Origin: Mariprofundus sp. KV
GTDB lineage: Bacteria > Pseudomonadota > Zetaproteobacteria > Mariprofundales > Mariprofundaceae
Assembly: GCF_013387475.1 (NCBI RefSeq)
Contig: NZ_VWNB01000004.1
Span: 124,001-188,000 of the forward strand
Direction of reading: 5' to 3'
DNA length: 64,000 nucleotides
Of this stretch, positions 19,643 through 27,571 are shown one piece after another. The number at the start of each line of letters is the position of its first letter. The first letter of the stretch is position 1. A program made the position numbers and the translations under genes. The notes under the pieces are model-generated. The model did no database searches and was not told where the DNA came from. It saw only the letters and a list, made by a program, of their open reading frames with translations.

Positions 19643-20134
19643 TTACTTTTTGTCGGAGAATTTGCACTCTTTCTTTTTACCATAACGGGCTTGTTTCGCA
19701 GCTGCATATTCAGCCTTGCTTAGGGCGCCATCTTTGTTGGTATCTGCAGCAGCAAAGAACGCATCGATATGTTTGGCATGACGGGCCTCTTTGTCAGCTT
19801 CAGTCAGGAAACCATCGCCATTGGCATCAAGCTGTTTAAACTTCTCCTGCATGCGTGAATCGTGGGCAGCAGAGAACTCTTTGAGTGATACCTTGCCATC
19901 TTTGTCGCTGTCCATGGTGGTGGCTTTACCACAATCATGTTTACCAAGCGGGCAATCCTTATGGTTATCGCAATCTTTATGACCGAGCGGACAGGCCGCT
20001 TTACTGTCGCATTTATGGGCACCAAGCGGGCAGTCAGCCTGATTGCCGCCACCGTGGTGACCGTGACCGGCCAGTGCGGCAGTGGGTAGTGAGAGGGCTG
20101 CTGCGGCAAAGATAGAGATCAGAAAACGCTTCAT
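19643..20134 (-). CDS. Secreted EF-hand protein with tandem CPLG cysteine repeats
   Basis: A 163-residue exported protein, signal peptide about 1-22. The mature N-terminus is His/Gly-rich (GHGHHGGG), followed by three 13-residue repeats with CPLGxxxC cores at 35-42, 48-55 and 61-68. Three canonical EF-hand calcium loops lie at 75-86, 103-114 and 131-142 (DSDKDGKVSLKE, DANGDGFLTEAD, DTNKDGALSKAE). The EF-hands indicate Ca2+ binding. The Cys/His repeats suggest a second metal site or disulfide ladder; that is inference. It is expressed alone, with a terminator behind it. I know no named family with this combination. Confidence 0.88.
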   Translation of the reverse strand: MKRFLISIFAAAALSLPTAALAGHGHHGGGNQADCPLGAHKCDSKAACPLGHKDCDNHKDCPLGKHDCGKATTMDSDKDGKVSLKEFSAAHDSRMQEKFKQLDANGDGFLTEADKEARHAKHIDAFFAAADTNKDGALSKAEYAAAKQARYGKKKECKFSDKK

Positions 20135-20352
20135 TGTGGATCCTCCAGAATCATGTGGTGATAATAATCAGACGCGACGATAGAAGCAGCAGGATGAATA
20201 TTCAATGAATGCTTTCCAGCTGAGGATGCATGCTTTGAGACGGTGGTGGCTACCAGATCAGCCAAAATCAGGGTCTGAATGCACGAAAACAGGTAAAAGT
20301 GTGGGTTTTATGCGGTGTACGCAGCAGGTTCATCACCCTATACTCCCGCGCC

Positions 20353-20934
20353 ATGACTGAAATCGCGCTGATCCTGCTCTCTGCTGTACTGGTGAATAAC
20401 TATGTACTGACCAAGTTTCTTGGTATCTGCCCGTTTCTTGGCACCTCAGGCAAGGTGGAGACGGCTGTGGGTATGTCCTTTGCTGTGATGTTTGTCATGA
20501 CACTGGCCTCCACCGCCTCATGGCTGGTGCAGGAGTATCTGCTGGTGCCGCTGGATCTTGAATATCTGCAGACCATATTCTTTATCCTGATTATCGCCTC
20601 ATTGGTACAGTTTATCGAGATGATGATTCATAAGACCAGCCCTGTGCTCTATCAGGGGCTGGGTATTTTCCTGCCGCTGATCACCACCAACTGTGCCGTG
20701 CTTGGCGTGGCCATTCTTAATGTGCAGCAGGAGCAGACATTTCTCACCTCTGCTCTCTACGGTTTTGGTGCAGCGCTCGGTTTTGCGCTGGTGCTGATTC
20801 TCTTCTCCGGTATTCGTGAACGCATTGAGATCGCACCGGTTCCTGAGCTGTTCAAGGGTTCACCGCTGGCGCTGATTACTGCAGGTATGATGAGTCTGGC
20901 ATTTATGGGCTTCTCCGGCCTCGTGAAGATTTAA
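20353..20934 (+). CDS. rnfA: Rnf electron transport complex subunit A
   Basis: Membrane subunit of the Rnf complex, which moves electrons between ferredoxin and NAD+ coupled to ion transport. The 193-residue protein has about six membrane helices and the conserved [17 protein letters not shown] and [13 protein letters not shown] regions, whose cysteines hold the RnfA/RnfE Fe centre. I start at ATG 20353 ([19 protein letters not shown]), the family start; the frame extends upstream but with unrelated sequence. First gene of a dense operon rnfABCDGE. Confidence 0.96.
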   Translation: MTEIALILLSAVLVNNYVLTKFLGICPFLGTSGKVETAVGMSFAVMFVMTLASTASWLVQEYLLVPLDLEYLQTIFFILIIASLVQFIEMMIHKTSPVLYQGLGIFLPLITTNCAVLGVAILNVQQEQTFLTSALYGFGAALGFALVLILFSGIRERIEIAPVPELFKGSPLALITAGMMSLAFMGFSGLVKI

Positions 20935-20945
20935 GGCTCTATTCG

Positions 20946-21530
20946 ATGACTCAGCTGTTATATGCGCTGCTCTCACTTGGCGCCTTTGCACTTGTTGCCG
21001 GCATTGTGCTGGCTGTGGCGCAGAAGGTGTTTCATGTTGAGGGCGACCCGATGGTGGAGAAGATTGATAATCTTCTGCCGCAGACCCAGTGCGGCCAGTG
21101 CGGCTACCCCGGCTGCAAACCCTATGCTGAAGCGGTATCAGGTGGCGTGGCGGATGTGAATCACTGTGTCCCCGGCGGTGAGCGCACCATGCTGGCGATT
21201 GCCGATCTGATGGGCGTGGAACCCAAGGATCTTGAGGCCGAAGCGACAGCTCCGATGATCGCTTTTGTGCGCGAGGATGAGTGCATCGGCTGTACACTCT
21301 GTATCAAGGCTTGCCCTGTGGATGCAATAATCGGGGCGCCGAAGCAGTACCATACCGTGATCAGCGATCACTGTACCGGCTGCACGCTCTGCATTGAGCC
21401 CTGCCCGGTGGATTGCATTGATATGCTGATGAAACCTGAACTGATTGAACACTGGTCCTGGCCGCTGCCGGATACCCAGCGAGCCCGGTTGGGACATGAT
21501 CGAAGGGAGACCCATGCCGGCCATGCTTAG
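20946..21530 (+). CDS. rnfB: Rnf complex subunit B (Fe-S)
   Basis: Iron-sulfur subunit thought to accept electrons from ferredoxin. An N-terminal membrane helix (about 4-25) is followed by an Fe-S motif CGQCGYPGCKPYAEA and two 4Fe-4S ferredoxin motifs, CIGCTLCIKACPVDA and CTGCTLCIEPCPVDC. Its 194 residues match the gammaproteobacterial form. The gene starts 11 nt after rnfA, and its last 17 nt overlap the rnfC start. Confidence 0.96.
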   Translation: MTQLLYALLSLGAFALVAGIVLAVAQKVFHVEGDPMVEKIDNLLPQTQCGQCGYPGCKPYAEAVSGGVADVNHCVPGGERTMLAIADLMGVEPKDLEAEATAPMIAFVREDECIGCTLCIKACPVDAIIGAPKQYHTVISDHCTGCTLCIEPCPVDCIDMLMKPELIEHWSWPLPDTQRARLGHDRRETHAGHA

Positions 21531-23061
21531 AAAACTCGCCCAGCGATTGGGTATCTTGCAACACAGCTTTGCCGGTGGTGTGCATCCTGAGATGTATAAA
21601 GTTACAGCTGCACGTCCTGTTGAGGTTGCTGCCATAGCACCGATCCATATTCTGCCGATGAAACAGCATATCGGTGAGGCCTGCAGCCCCCTGGTGAAGG
21701 TGGGGGATCGGGTGCTGCGTGGGCAGAAGATTGCTAAATCTGAAGGCTACCTCTCCGTACCTGTACACGCGCCAACCTCGGGTCGCGTGGTGAGAATAGA
21801 GGAGCATGCCATTCCGCACCCTTCAGGGATGGGATTGCCATGTATCTTTATTGAGTCTGACGGTGATGACGAATCAGACACAACGCTTGAACCACTAACC
21901 AACTGGCGCGAACTTAATCCGGCAATATTGCGGGAGCGGGCACGCATGTGCGGTTTGGCTGGCCTTGGTGGTGCTGTTTTCCCCACCTTTATCAAGCTGG
22001 TTCAGGATAAGCGTTTTCCGATTGAGACGGTGATTCTTAACGGTATCGAGTGTGAACCGTGGTTGACCAATGATCATCGCCTGATGCTTGAGAAACCGCA
22101 CGATATTTTGACCGGCATGGCCATTGTTATGCATATGGTCGGTGCTAAATCGGGCATTATCGCTATTGAAGACAATAAACCCGATGCCGCCGAGTCGATG
22201 CGTAGAGCGCTGGCTGAGGCAAGCGAGATGCAGGGTGTGCATGTTGTTGTTCTGCCTACCCGCTATCCACAGGGCAGCGAAAAACAGCTGATCTACTCGC
22301 TGACCGGTAAAGAGGTGGAAGCAGGGCGGTTGCCGATGCATATCGGGGTATTGTGTCAGAACGTCGGTACCAGCAAAGCGCTGTTTGAAGCGGTTGTACA
22401 GGCCCGGCCATTGACTGAGCGACTGGTGACGGTGAGCGGAGATGCCGTTGAAAATCCGGCCACCCTCTCAGTGCGGCTCGGTACGCCGGTGCGCAGCCTG
22501 TTTGCCAGTCGGGGTCTGGATGATCTTACCGGTTTGCATCTGCTGCACGGTGGCCCGATGATGGGTGAACGGCTGAAGAGTGTTGATGTGCCGGTGGTTA
22601 AATCGACAACCGGACTGTTAGCTATGCGCACTGAGACGATGATGCTGGCCCACACTGAAGAGCAGCCCTGCATCCGCTGTGGTCACTGCAGTGAGGCGTG
22701 TCCGGTGCATCTGGTACCCAACCTTCTGGCCGATGCCTGCCGTAGTGATCAGTTTGACAGGGCAGAGAACTATCAGCTTTTCGACTGCATTGAGTGCGGT
22801 AGCTGCTCCTATGTCTGCCCGGCCAATATTCCTCTGGTTCACTACTTCCGTTACGGCAAAGGACAGATTGCTCAGACCCGCCGCGAACAGGTCTTTGCCG
22901 AGGCTTCGCGTAAACGCTCAGAAGCACGGGAAAGGCGCATTGAAGCCGAGAAGACTGAGAAAGCAGCGCGTCGCTCACGTGTGCGCCGCGACCACGCTCC
23001 GGCCAAACCGGTTGAGTCTGCTGAACCGGAAAATAACGATGCAACCCAGGAGAAGAGCTGA
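21514..23061 (+). CDS. rnfC: Rnf complex subunit C (NADH/FMN and Fe-S)
   Basis: Peripheral subunit with the NADH and FMN sites, related to NuoF. The 515-residue protein has the RnfC barrel-sandwich N-terminus (FAGGVHPEMYK, PMKQHIGEACSP), the GLGGAVFPTFIKL flavin region, and two 4Fe-4S motifs, CIRCGHCSEACPVHL and CIECGSCSYVCPANI. A charged, Arg/Lys/Glu-rich tail follows, shorter than the long repeats of enterobacterial RnfC. ATG 21514 follows GAAGGGAG and overlaps rnfB. Confidence 0.96.
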   Translation: MPAMLRKLAQRLGILQHSFAGGVHPEMYKVTAARPVEVAAIAPIHILPMKQHIGEACSPLVKVGDRVLRGQKIAKSEGYLSVPVHAPTSGRVVRIEEHAIPHPSGMGLPCIFIESDGDDESDTTLEPLTNWRELNPAILRERARMCGLAGLGGAVFPTFIKLVQDKRFPIETVILNGIECEPWLTNDHRLMLEKPHDILTGMAIVMHMVGAKSGIIAIEDNKPDAAESMRRALAEASEMQGVHVVVLPTRYPQGSEKQLIYSLTGKEVEAGRLPMHIGVLCQNVGTSKALFEAVVQARPLTERLVTVSGDAVENPATLSVRLGTPVRSLFASRGLDDLTGLHLLHGGPMMGERLKSVDVPVVKSTTGLLAMRTETMMLAHTEEQPCIRCGHCSEACPVHLVPNLLADACRSDQFDRAENYQLFDCIECGSCSYVCPANIPLVHYFRYGKGQIAQTRREQVFAEASRKRSEARERRIEAEKTEKAARRSRVRRDHAPAKPVESAEPENNDATQEKS

Positions 23062-24128
23062 TGCCGGTGATGCTTAGTCCGCCGCATGCCCATGGCGGTG
23101 ATTCGATTCGCATGGTGATGCTGACTGTGATACTGGCGCTGCTGCCTGCCACGATGGTCAGCGTCTACCTCTTCGGCTGGCTGGCGGTACTGCTGATTGT
23201 CACCTGTATGGTGACGGCACTGGTTACTGAAGCGCTCTGTCTGAAATGGATGCAGCGTCCGCTCACTGCGCTGCTAGATAATTCTGCTGCACTGACCGGG
23301 CTGTTTCTGGCGCTCACCCTGCCTGCGGCGGTGCCGTGGTGGATGGCGGTACTCGCCTCGGTATTTGCTATTGTACTGGGTAAACAGATCTATGGCGGAC
23401 TGGGTTACAATATTTTCAATCCGGCGCTCTCAGCCCGCATTATCCTGCTGATCTCATTCCCGCTGCATATGACCACATGGATTGTACCAATGTCTGCAGC
23501 AGAGCCGGCGCTGAATCTCTATGACTTCTCACTCTGCCTGAACTTCTTCCTTGCAGGGCCTGATGCCTTGAAGGTTGGTTTTGATGCGATCTCCATGGCC
23601 AGTCCACTGGGGTATGTGAAAACAGAAGCAACCCTGGGCGTGCCGGTGCTTGAAGCGCTGAAGGCCTATGACTACAGCTATCTCAACGCTTTCCTCGGTT
23701 TTGAGGCGGGAAGTATAGGCGAGACCAGTGCGCTGGCACTGCTGATCGGCGGTATCTTCCTGCTCGCACGCCACACCATCACCTGGCATATCCCATTCTC
23801 TTATATCGCTACGGTAATGCTGCTGTCTGGATTGTTTAATGCGATTTATCCCGAGCAGTTTACACCGCCACTGTTTCATCTCTTTGCCGGCGGCCTGATT
23901 CTCTGCGCCTTTTTCATGGCAACCGATCCGGTCTCCTCACCGGTTACACCGATGGGGCAGATTGTCTTCGGCGTAGGTTGCGGCGTGCTGACCTGGAGTA
24001 TTCGCAGCTTTGGCGGTTATCCGGAAGGTGCGATGTTTGCTGTGCTGCTGATGAACTGTGCAGTGCCGTTGATTGATCACTACTTCAGACCGCGTGTGTA
24101 TGGGCACGGCATCAAGGATGAGTCATGA
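23061..24128 (+). CDS. rnfD: Rnf complex subunit D
   Basis: Integral membrane subunit that carries covalent FMN and forms part of the ion path. The 355-residue protein has multiple helices and the signature [19 protein letters not shown]. At the usual FMN-threonine position it reads DAISMASPL, with Ser181 where the family normally has Thr (DGISQATPL type). ApbE transferase may accept serine, but this is not shown here, and no apbE gene is in the window. It overlaps rnfC by one base and rnfG by four. Confidence 0.95.
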   Translation: MPVMLSPPHAHGGDSIRMVMLTVILALLPATMVSVYLFGWLAVLLIVTCMVTALVTEALCLKWMQRPLTALLDNSAALTGLFLALTLPAAVPWWMAVLASVFAIVLGKQIYGGLGYNIFNPALSARIILLISFPLHMTTWIVPMSAAEPALNLYDFSLCLNFFLAGPDALKVGFDAISMASPLGYVKTEATLGVPVLEALKAYDYSYLNAFLGFEAGSIGETSALALLIGGIFLLARHTITWHIPFSYIATVMLLSGLFNAIYPEQFTPPLFHLFAGGLILCAFFMATDPVSSPVTPMGQIVFGVGCGVLTWSIRSFGGYPEGAMFAVLLMNCAVPLIDHYFRPRVYGHGIKDES

Positions 24129-24766
24129 TCTTTGATCGTGATCAGATGCGTATGGTGCTGGCTATTGTTGTTGTTGCAGTGCTGGCTGCCGGAATCCTCG
24201 GGGTGACCAATATTTTGACCCGTGAGCCGATTGCCAGAGCGCAGAAAGAGGCGTTGCACAAAGCGCTGGCGCAGGTGCTTCCTCAACATGCCAACGATGC
24301 TCAGGCCGATAGCTTCAATGTTGATGCGGTGGCTATCTATCCGGCCAAGGACGGGTTGGGTAATGTGCGCGGTTTTGCCTGGGAGGTGGTTGCACCGGAC
24401 GGGTATTCCGGTTCAATTCGTATTCTCGTTGGTTTGGAGCCTGAAGGTGCTATCCATGCGATTCGGGTGACTGATCATAGAGAGACGCCGGGACTTGGCG
24501 ATGGCATTGTCAAAAACAGTGACTGGTTACAGAACTTCAGTGGTCGCGTGCTGGAGGGTAGCAACTGGAAGGTGAAAAAAGATGGTGGTGATTTCGATCA
24601 GTTTACCGGTGCTACAATCACCCCGCGTGCGGTGGTGAAAGCGGTGAAGGGGGCGCTGGCATTTTACAACAGCCAGCGGCAGGTTATTCTCAATGCTGTA
24701 GAGCAGCAGAACAGAGGTAAACACGCCTCGGAGCATGAGATGAAGCTGGAGATGAAGATTGACTAA
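24125..24766 (+). CDS. rnfG: Rnf complex subunit G
   Basis: Membrane-anchored flavoprotein subunit. One N-terminal helix (about 8-30) precedes a periplasmic FMN-binding domain. The FMN attachment motif FTGATITP is intact with Thr164, preceded by [12 protein letters not shown]. The 213-residue length is normal. ATG overlaps the rnfD stop (ATGA), implying coupling. Confidence 0.95.
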   Translation: MIFDRDQMRMVLAIVVVAVLAAGILGVTNILTREPIARAQKEALHKALAQVLPQHANDAQADSFNVDAVAIYPAKDGLGNVRGFAWEVVAPDGYSGSIRILVGLEPEGAIHAIRVTDHRETPGLGDGIVKNSDWLQNFSGRVLEGSNWKVKKDGGDFDQFTGATITPRAVVKAVKGALAFYNSQRQVILNAVEQQNRGKHASEHEMKLEMKID

Positions 24767-25403
24767 ATCGGAAGTTTTTTACGACGGGTTCTGGCATAAC
24801 AATACCATTTTTGCCCAGCTGCTCGGTATGTGTCCGCTGCTGGGTGTAACCACCTCTGCAGAGAACGGCTTCTGGATGGGAGTGGCAACCATGCTGGTGC
24901 TGCTGGGCTCGAATCTGGTTGTCTCTCTTGTCCGTGATGTGATCCCGAAGAATGTGCGAATCCCGGCCTATATCACAATTATTGCTGCCTTTGTGACCGT
25001 GGTCGGTATGGCGATGAATGCATGGATGCATGAGATGTATCTGGTGCTCGGCCTGTTTATTCCACTGATCGTGGTGAACTGTGCCATCCTTGGCCGTGCT
25101 GAGGCATTTGCCAGCAAGAATTCGGTCTCTGATTCTGTGGTGGATGCACTGGCAGTGAGTGCCGGTTTCACCTTTGCACTGATTCTGCTTGGCGGTGTGC
25201 GTGAGTTGTTGGGGCAGGGGGAGCTGTTCGGTTTTTCTCTGTTTGGAGAATCCTATCCCGATGTCTTGATGTTTATTCTGCCACCGGGCGCTTTTATTGC
25301 CCTGGGCTTTATTCTTGCGGGTGTGAATCTGATAAATCGTAAACTGAAACAGCGGGCCGATGCGGCAGCGCAAGCGGTTGCAGCAGTGGAGGCGGGATCG
25401 TGA
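24759..25403 (+). CDS. rnfE: Rnf complex subunit E
   Basis: Membrane subunit paralogous to RnfA. The 214-residue protein has about six helices, with the [19 protein letters not shown] and [18 protein letters not shown] blocks that mirror RnfA. The start is TTG 24759, overlapping the rnfG stop by eight nt and preceded by GGAG. It ends in an Ala-rich tail and overlaps the next small gene by four nt. Confidence 0.95.
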   Translation: MTKSEVFYDGFWHNNTIFAQLLGMCPLLGVTTSAENGFWMGVATMLVLLGSNLVVSLVRDVIPKNVRIPAYITIIAAFVTVVGMAMNAWMHEMYLVLGLFIPLIVVNCAILGRAEAFASKNSVSDSVVDALAVSAGFTFALILLGGVRELLGQGELFGFSLFGESYPDVLMFILPPGAFIALGFILAGVNLINRKLKQRADAAAQAVAAVEAGS

Positions 25404-25585
25404 GTAGTCTGGAGTTCTGGTTAATTGTTGCGGTCGTTGGTGCCTTTCTCTGGTGGCTGGCCTATGTCGCCACTGCACGAATGCGCCACGGCAAAAACCA
25501 GGAGCGCGAAGAGCAGGCAAGACGGAATCTGGAGTGGCTGGCGCAACAACAGGCCGAAGAGGCCACTAAAAAGGAGGAGGGCTGA
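25400..25585 (+). CDS. Small single-helix membrane protein in the rnf operon
   Basis: A 61-residue protein with one hydrophobic helix (about 5-27, LEFWLIVAVVGAFLWWLAYVA) and a highly charged Lys/Glu/Gln tail, probably cytoplasmic. GTG start overlaps the rnfE stop (GTGA) and its own last base overlaps the next gene, so it is translated as part of the rnf operon. It is not RnfH, which is a larger ubiquitin-like soluble protein. An assembly or accessory role for Rnf is inferred from position only. Confidence 0.75.
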   Translation: MSSLEFWLIVAVVGAFLWWLAYVATARMRHGKNQEREEQARRNLEWLAQQQAEEATKKEEG

Positions 25586-25923
25586 TGCCTTACCTGCATG
25601 TACACACCAACGTTGCAGTAGAGAATCATGCCGACTTTCTGACCCGCTGTTCTCGCGCTACAGCACTGGCTCTGGAAAAGCCTGAATCCTATGTGATGGT
25701 TGAACTCTCTGATCAACGTTCGATGCTGTTTGCCGGTTCAGATCAACCGCTGGCTTTTGTGGAGCTGAAAAGTCTGGGGCTCTCACCGGCCGATACAGCG
25801 CACGTCTCACACAAAATATCCACATTGATTCATCATGAACTGGAGATTGATATCTCTCGCATCTACATCGAATTTGAGGCCCCTCAGCGTGATATGTTCG
25901 GCTGGAATGGAGGTACGTTTTGA
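25585..25923 (+). CDS. MIF/phenylpyruvate tautomerase-like protein
   Basis: A 112-residue member of the tautomerase superfamily related to macrophage migration inhibitory factor. The N-terminus MPYLHV leaves the catalytic Pro1 after Met removal; the later pattern KPESYVMVELSDQ and SRIYIEFEAPQRDMFGWNGGTF matches MIF. The substrate in bacteria is unclear. The gene sits between the small Rnf-linked membrane gene (1-nt overlap) and def (4-nt overlap), so it is translationally coupled to both. Confidence 0.9.
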   Translation: MPYLHVHTNVAVENHADFLTRCSRATALALEKPESYVMVELSDQRSMLFAGSDQPLAFVELKSLGLSPADTAHVSHKISTLIHHELEIDISRIYIEFEAPQRDMFGWNGGTF

Positions 25924-26462
25924 CTGTTCGCGAAATTCTCATTCACCCCGATGATCGCCTGCGTGAGATCGCCAAACCTGTTGCCTTCCCACTCTCTGAT
26001 GAGGTGAAGCAGATCATTCAGGATATGGCAGATACGATGTACGATGCGCCTGGTGTTGGTCTGGCTGCTACCCAGATCGGTGTGGCGTTGCAGATTGCTG
26101 TGACTGATACCGTCTGGCGCAAGGAAGAGGTGCGTCATGATGGTGATGAGCCGGGTGGCAGGCGGGATCTGAAGGTGTGGATCAACCCGGAATTTACCTG
26201 GAAGTCCGATGAGATGGAGAGCTGGGAGGAGGGGTGTCTCTCTGTGCCGGAGGTCTATGGCGATGTCTCACGTCCGGCCGCAGTGCGATTGCGCTGGCAG
26301 GATATGGAGGGTGATACCCATGAGAAGGATTTTGACGGCTTTGAAGCTGTTGCCCTGCAGCACGAGTTCGATCACCTGATCGGCAAACTCTTCATCGATT
26401 ACCTCAGCCCGCTCAAACGTGCCATGATCACCAAGAAGATGAAGAAGTTATACAAATCTTAA
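25920..26462 (+). CDS. def: Peptide deformylase
   Basis: Removes the formyl group from nascent N-terminal methionine. All three motifs are present: GVGLAATQIG, EEGCLSVP (metal Cys) and QHEFDHLIG (metal His, catalytic Glu). The 180-residue length is normal, with an insert after VTDTVWRKEE. Start is TTG 25920, six nt after GGAGGT inside the previous gene. It is followed by fmt, its usual operon partner, but a 130-bp inverted-repeat element separates them. Confidence 0.96.
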   Translation: MTVREILIHPDDRLREIAKPVAFPLSDEVKQIIQDMADTMYDAPGVGLAATQIGVALQIAVTDTVWRKEEVRHDGDEPGGRRDLKVWINPEFTWKSDEMESWEEGCLSVPEVYGDVSRPAAVRLRWQDMEGDTHEKDFDGFEAVALQHEFDHLIGKLFIDYLSPLKRAMITKKMKKLYKS

Positions 26463-26591
26463 CCGCAGAGGACGCAAAGTTTCGCAGAGGAAAAACAGAA
26501 GATAACGGTTCAATTTCCACATCATGGCAGGCAAACGTGGCTCCCCTCCACCTGCATGCCTTACTTTGCGTAACTTTGCGTCCTTTGCGGT
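26462..26591. repeat. Inverted-repeat intergenic element, copy 2 (def/fmt spacer)
   Basis: The left end starts ACCGCAGAGGACGCAAAG and the right end, on the minus strand, starts ACCGCAAAGGACGCAAAG. The arms are roughly 28 nt and imperfect, built of short GCAAAG-like units around a unique core. It begins at the last base of the def stop and ends 17 nt before fmt, leaving just enough room for the fmt ribosome site. Confidence 0.78.
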
Positions 26592-26608
26592 GAATAACTG
26601 GAGTTGAG

Positions 26609-27541
26609 ATGCGCGTAGTTTTTGCCGGAACCCCCGGTTTTTCTGTTCCCTGTCTGCAGGCGCTAATCGATAGCGACGGTATTGAGGTGGTCGGCGTGGT
26701 TTCCCAGCCTGATCGCAAGTCCGGCCGCGGCATGAAGTTGACCCCTTCAGCGGTCAAACAGGCGGCTATCGATGCCGGTATTGATGTCATTACCCCTGAA
26801 AAACTACGCGACAATGAAGAGGCTCTGGCATGGCTTGAGGGCAGAGAGTGCGATGTGCTGGTGGTAGTTGCCTTCGGTATGATTCTGCCCAAAGCGTGGC
26901 TTGAGGCACCGGCTATTGCTCCGGTTAATGTGCATGCCTCCCTGTTGCCTCGCTGGCGTGGTGCAGCCCCGATAGAGCGTTCGCTGCTGGCTGGTGATAC
27001 CCAGACCGGTGTCTGCATTATGCAGATGGAGGAGGGGCTGGATACCGGTGGCATCTATGCCTGCAAAACGCTGCCGATTACTCAGAGTACAACCGGCTCA
27101 GAGCTCTGGTTTGCACTATCCCCAATGGGTGCAGAGCTGCTTGTTGAGACACTGCCGAAAATTGCAGCTGGATTGCAGCCTGAACCCCAACCTGAAGAGG
27201 GCATTACCTACGCTCAGAAGATCACTAATGAGGAGCGCATCATCGACTGGTCATTCAGTGCAGACGCCATTGACCGTCTGGTGCGCTGTTTTTCACCGCG
27301 TCCCGGTGTTCGTACACAGCTCAATGGCAAATGGCTGAAGCTGATTTCAGGCGAGGTTGTATCGGGAACTCATAAGCTTTCAAACGGTCAGATTGTTGCT
27401 GTGGATGCGGGGCTCGATATTGCCTGCGGTGATGGTTCGATCTACCGCGTTATTGAGCTGCAGCCCGAAGGGAAAAAGGCGATGTCAGCTGTCGACTTTT
27501 TAAGAGGAGCGCAGTTAAAAGAGGCCGACAAGCTCAGCTGA
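26609..27541 (+). CDS. fmt: Methionyl-tRNA formyltransferase
   Basis: Formylates initiator Met-tRNA. The 310-residue protein has the family start RVVFAGTPGFSVP, the formyl-folate motif NVHASLLPRWRGAAPIERSL with the catalytic Asn and His, and the C-terminal OB domain (VRCFSPRPGVRTQLNGKWLKLI). The start has a TGGAG site just after the repeat element. It pairs functionally with def. The convergent P-type ATPase gene ends 30 nt downstream. Confidence 0.96.
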   Translation: MRVVFAGTPGFSVPCLQALIDSDGIEVVGVVSQPDRKSGRGMKLTPSAVKQAAIDAGIDVITPEKLRDNEEALAWLEGRECDVLVVVAFGMILPKAWLEAPAIAPVNVHASLLPRWRGAAPIERSLLAGDTQTGVCIMQMEEGLDTGGIYACKTLPITQSTTGSELWFALSPMGAELLVETLPKIAAGLQPEPQPEEGITYAQKITNEERIIDWSFSADAIDRLVRCFSPRPGVRTQLNGKWLKLISGEVVSGTHKLSNGQIVAVDAGLDIACGDGSIYRVIELQPEGKKAMSAVDFLRGAQLKEADKLS

Positions 27542-27571
27542 TTCTTGTGGTTGTTGCTTGAATTGGTTTTT

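Noticed and set aside
24690-25520. 276-codon antisense reading frame opposite rnfE
   Set aside because: It is a shadow of the rnfE codon pattern, lacks a ribosome site, and its translation is low-complexity Gln/His-rich.
25400-25585. Identification of the small membrane gene as rnfH
   Set aside because: RnfH is a larger, soluble ubiquitin-like protein; this one is a single-helix membrane protein with no similarity visible.
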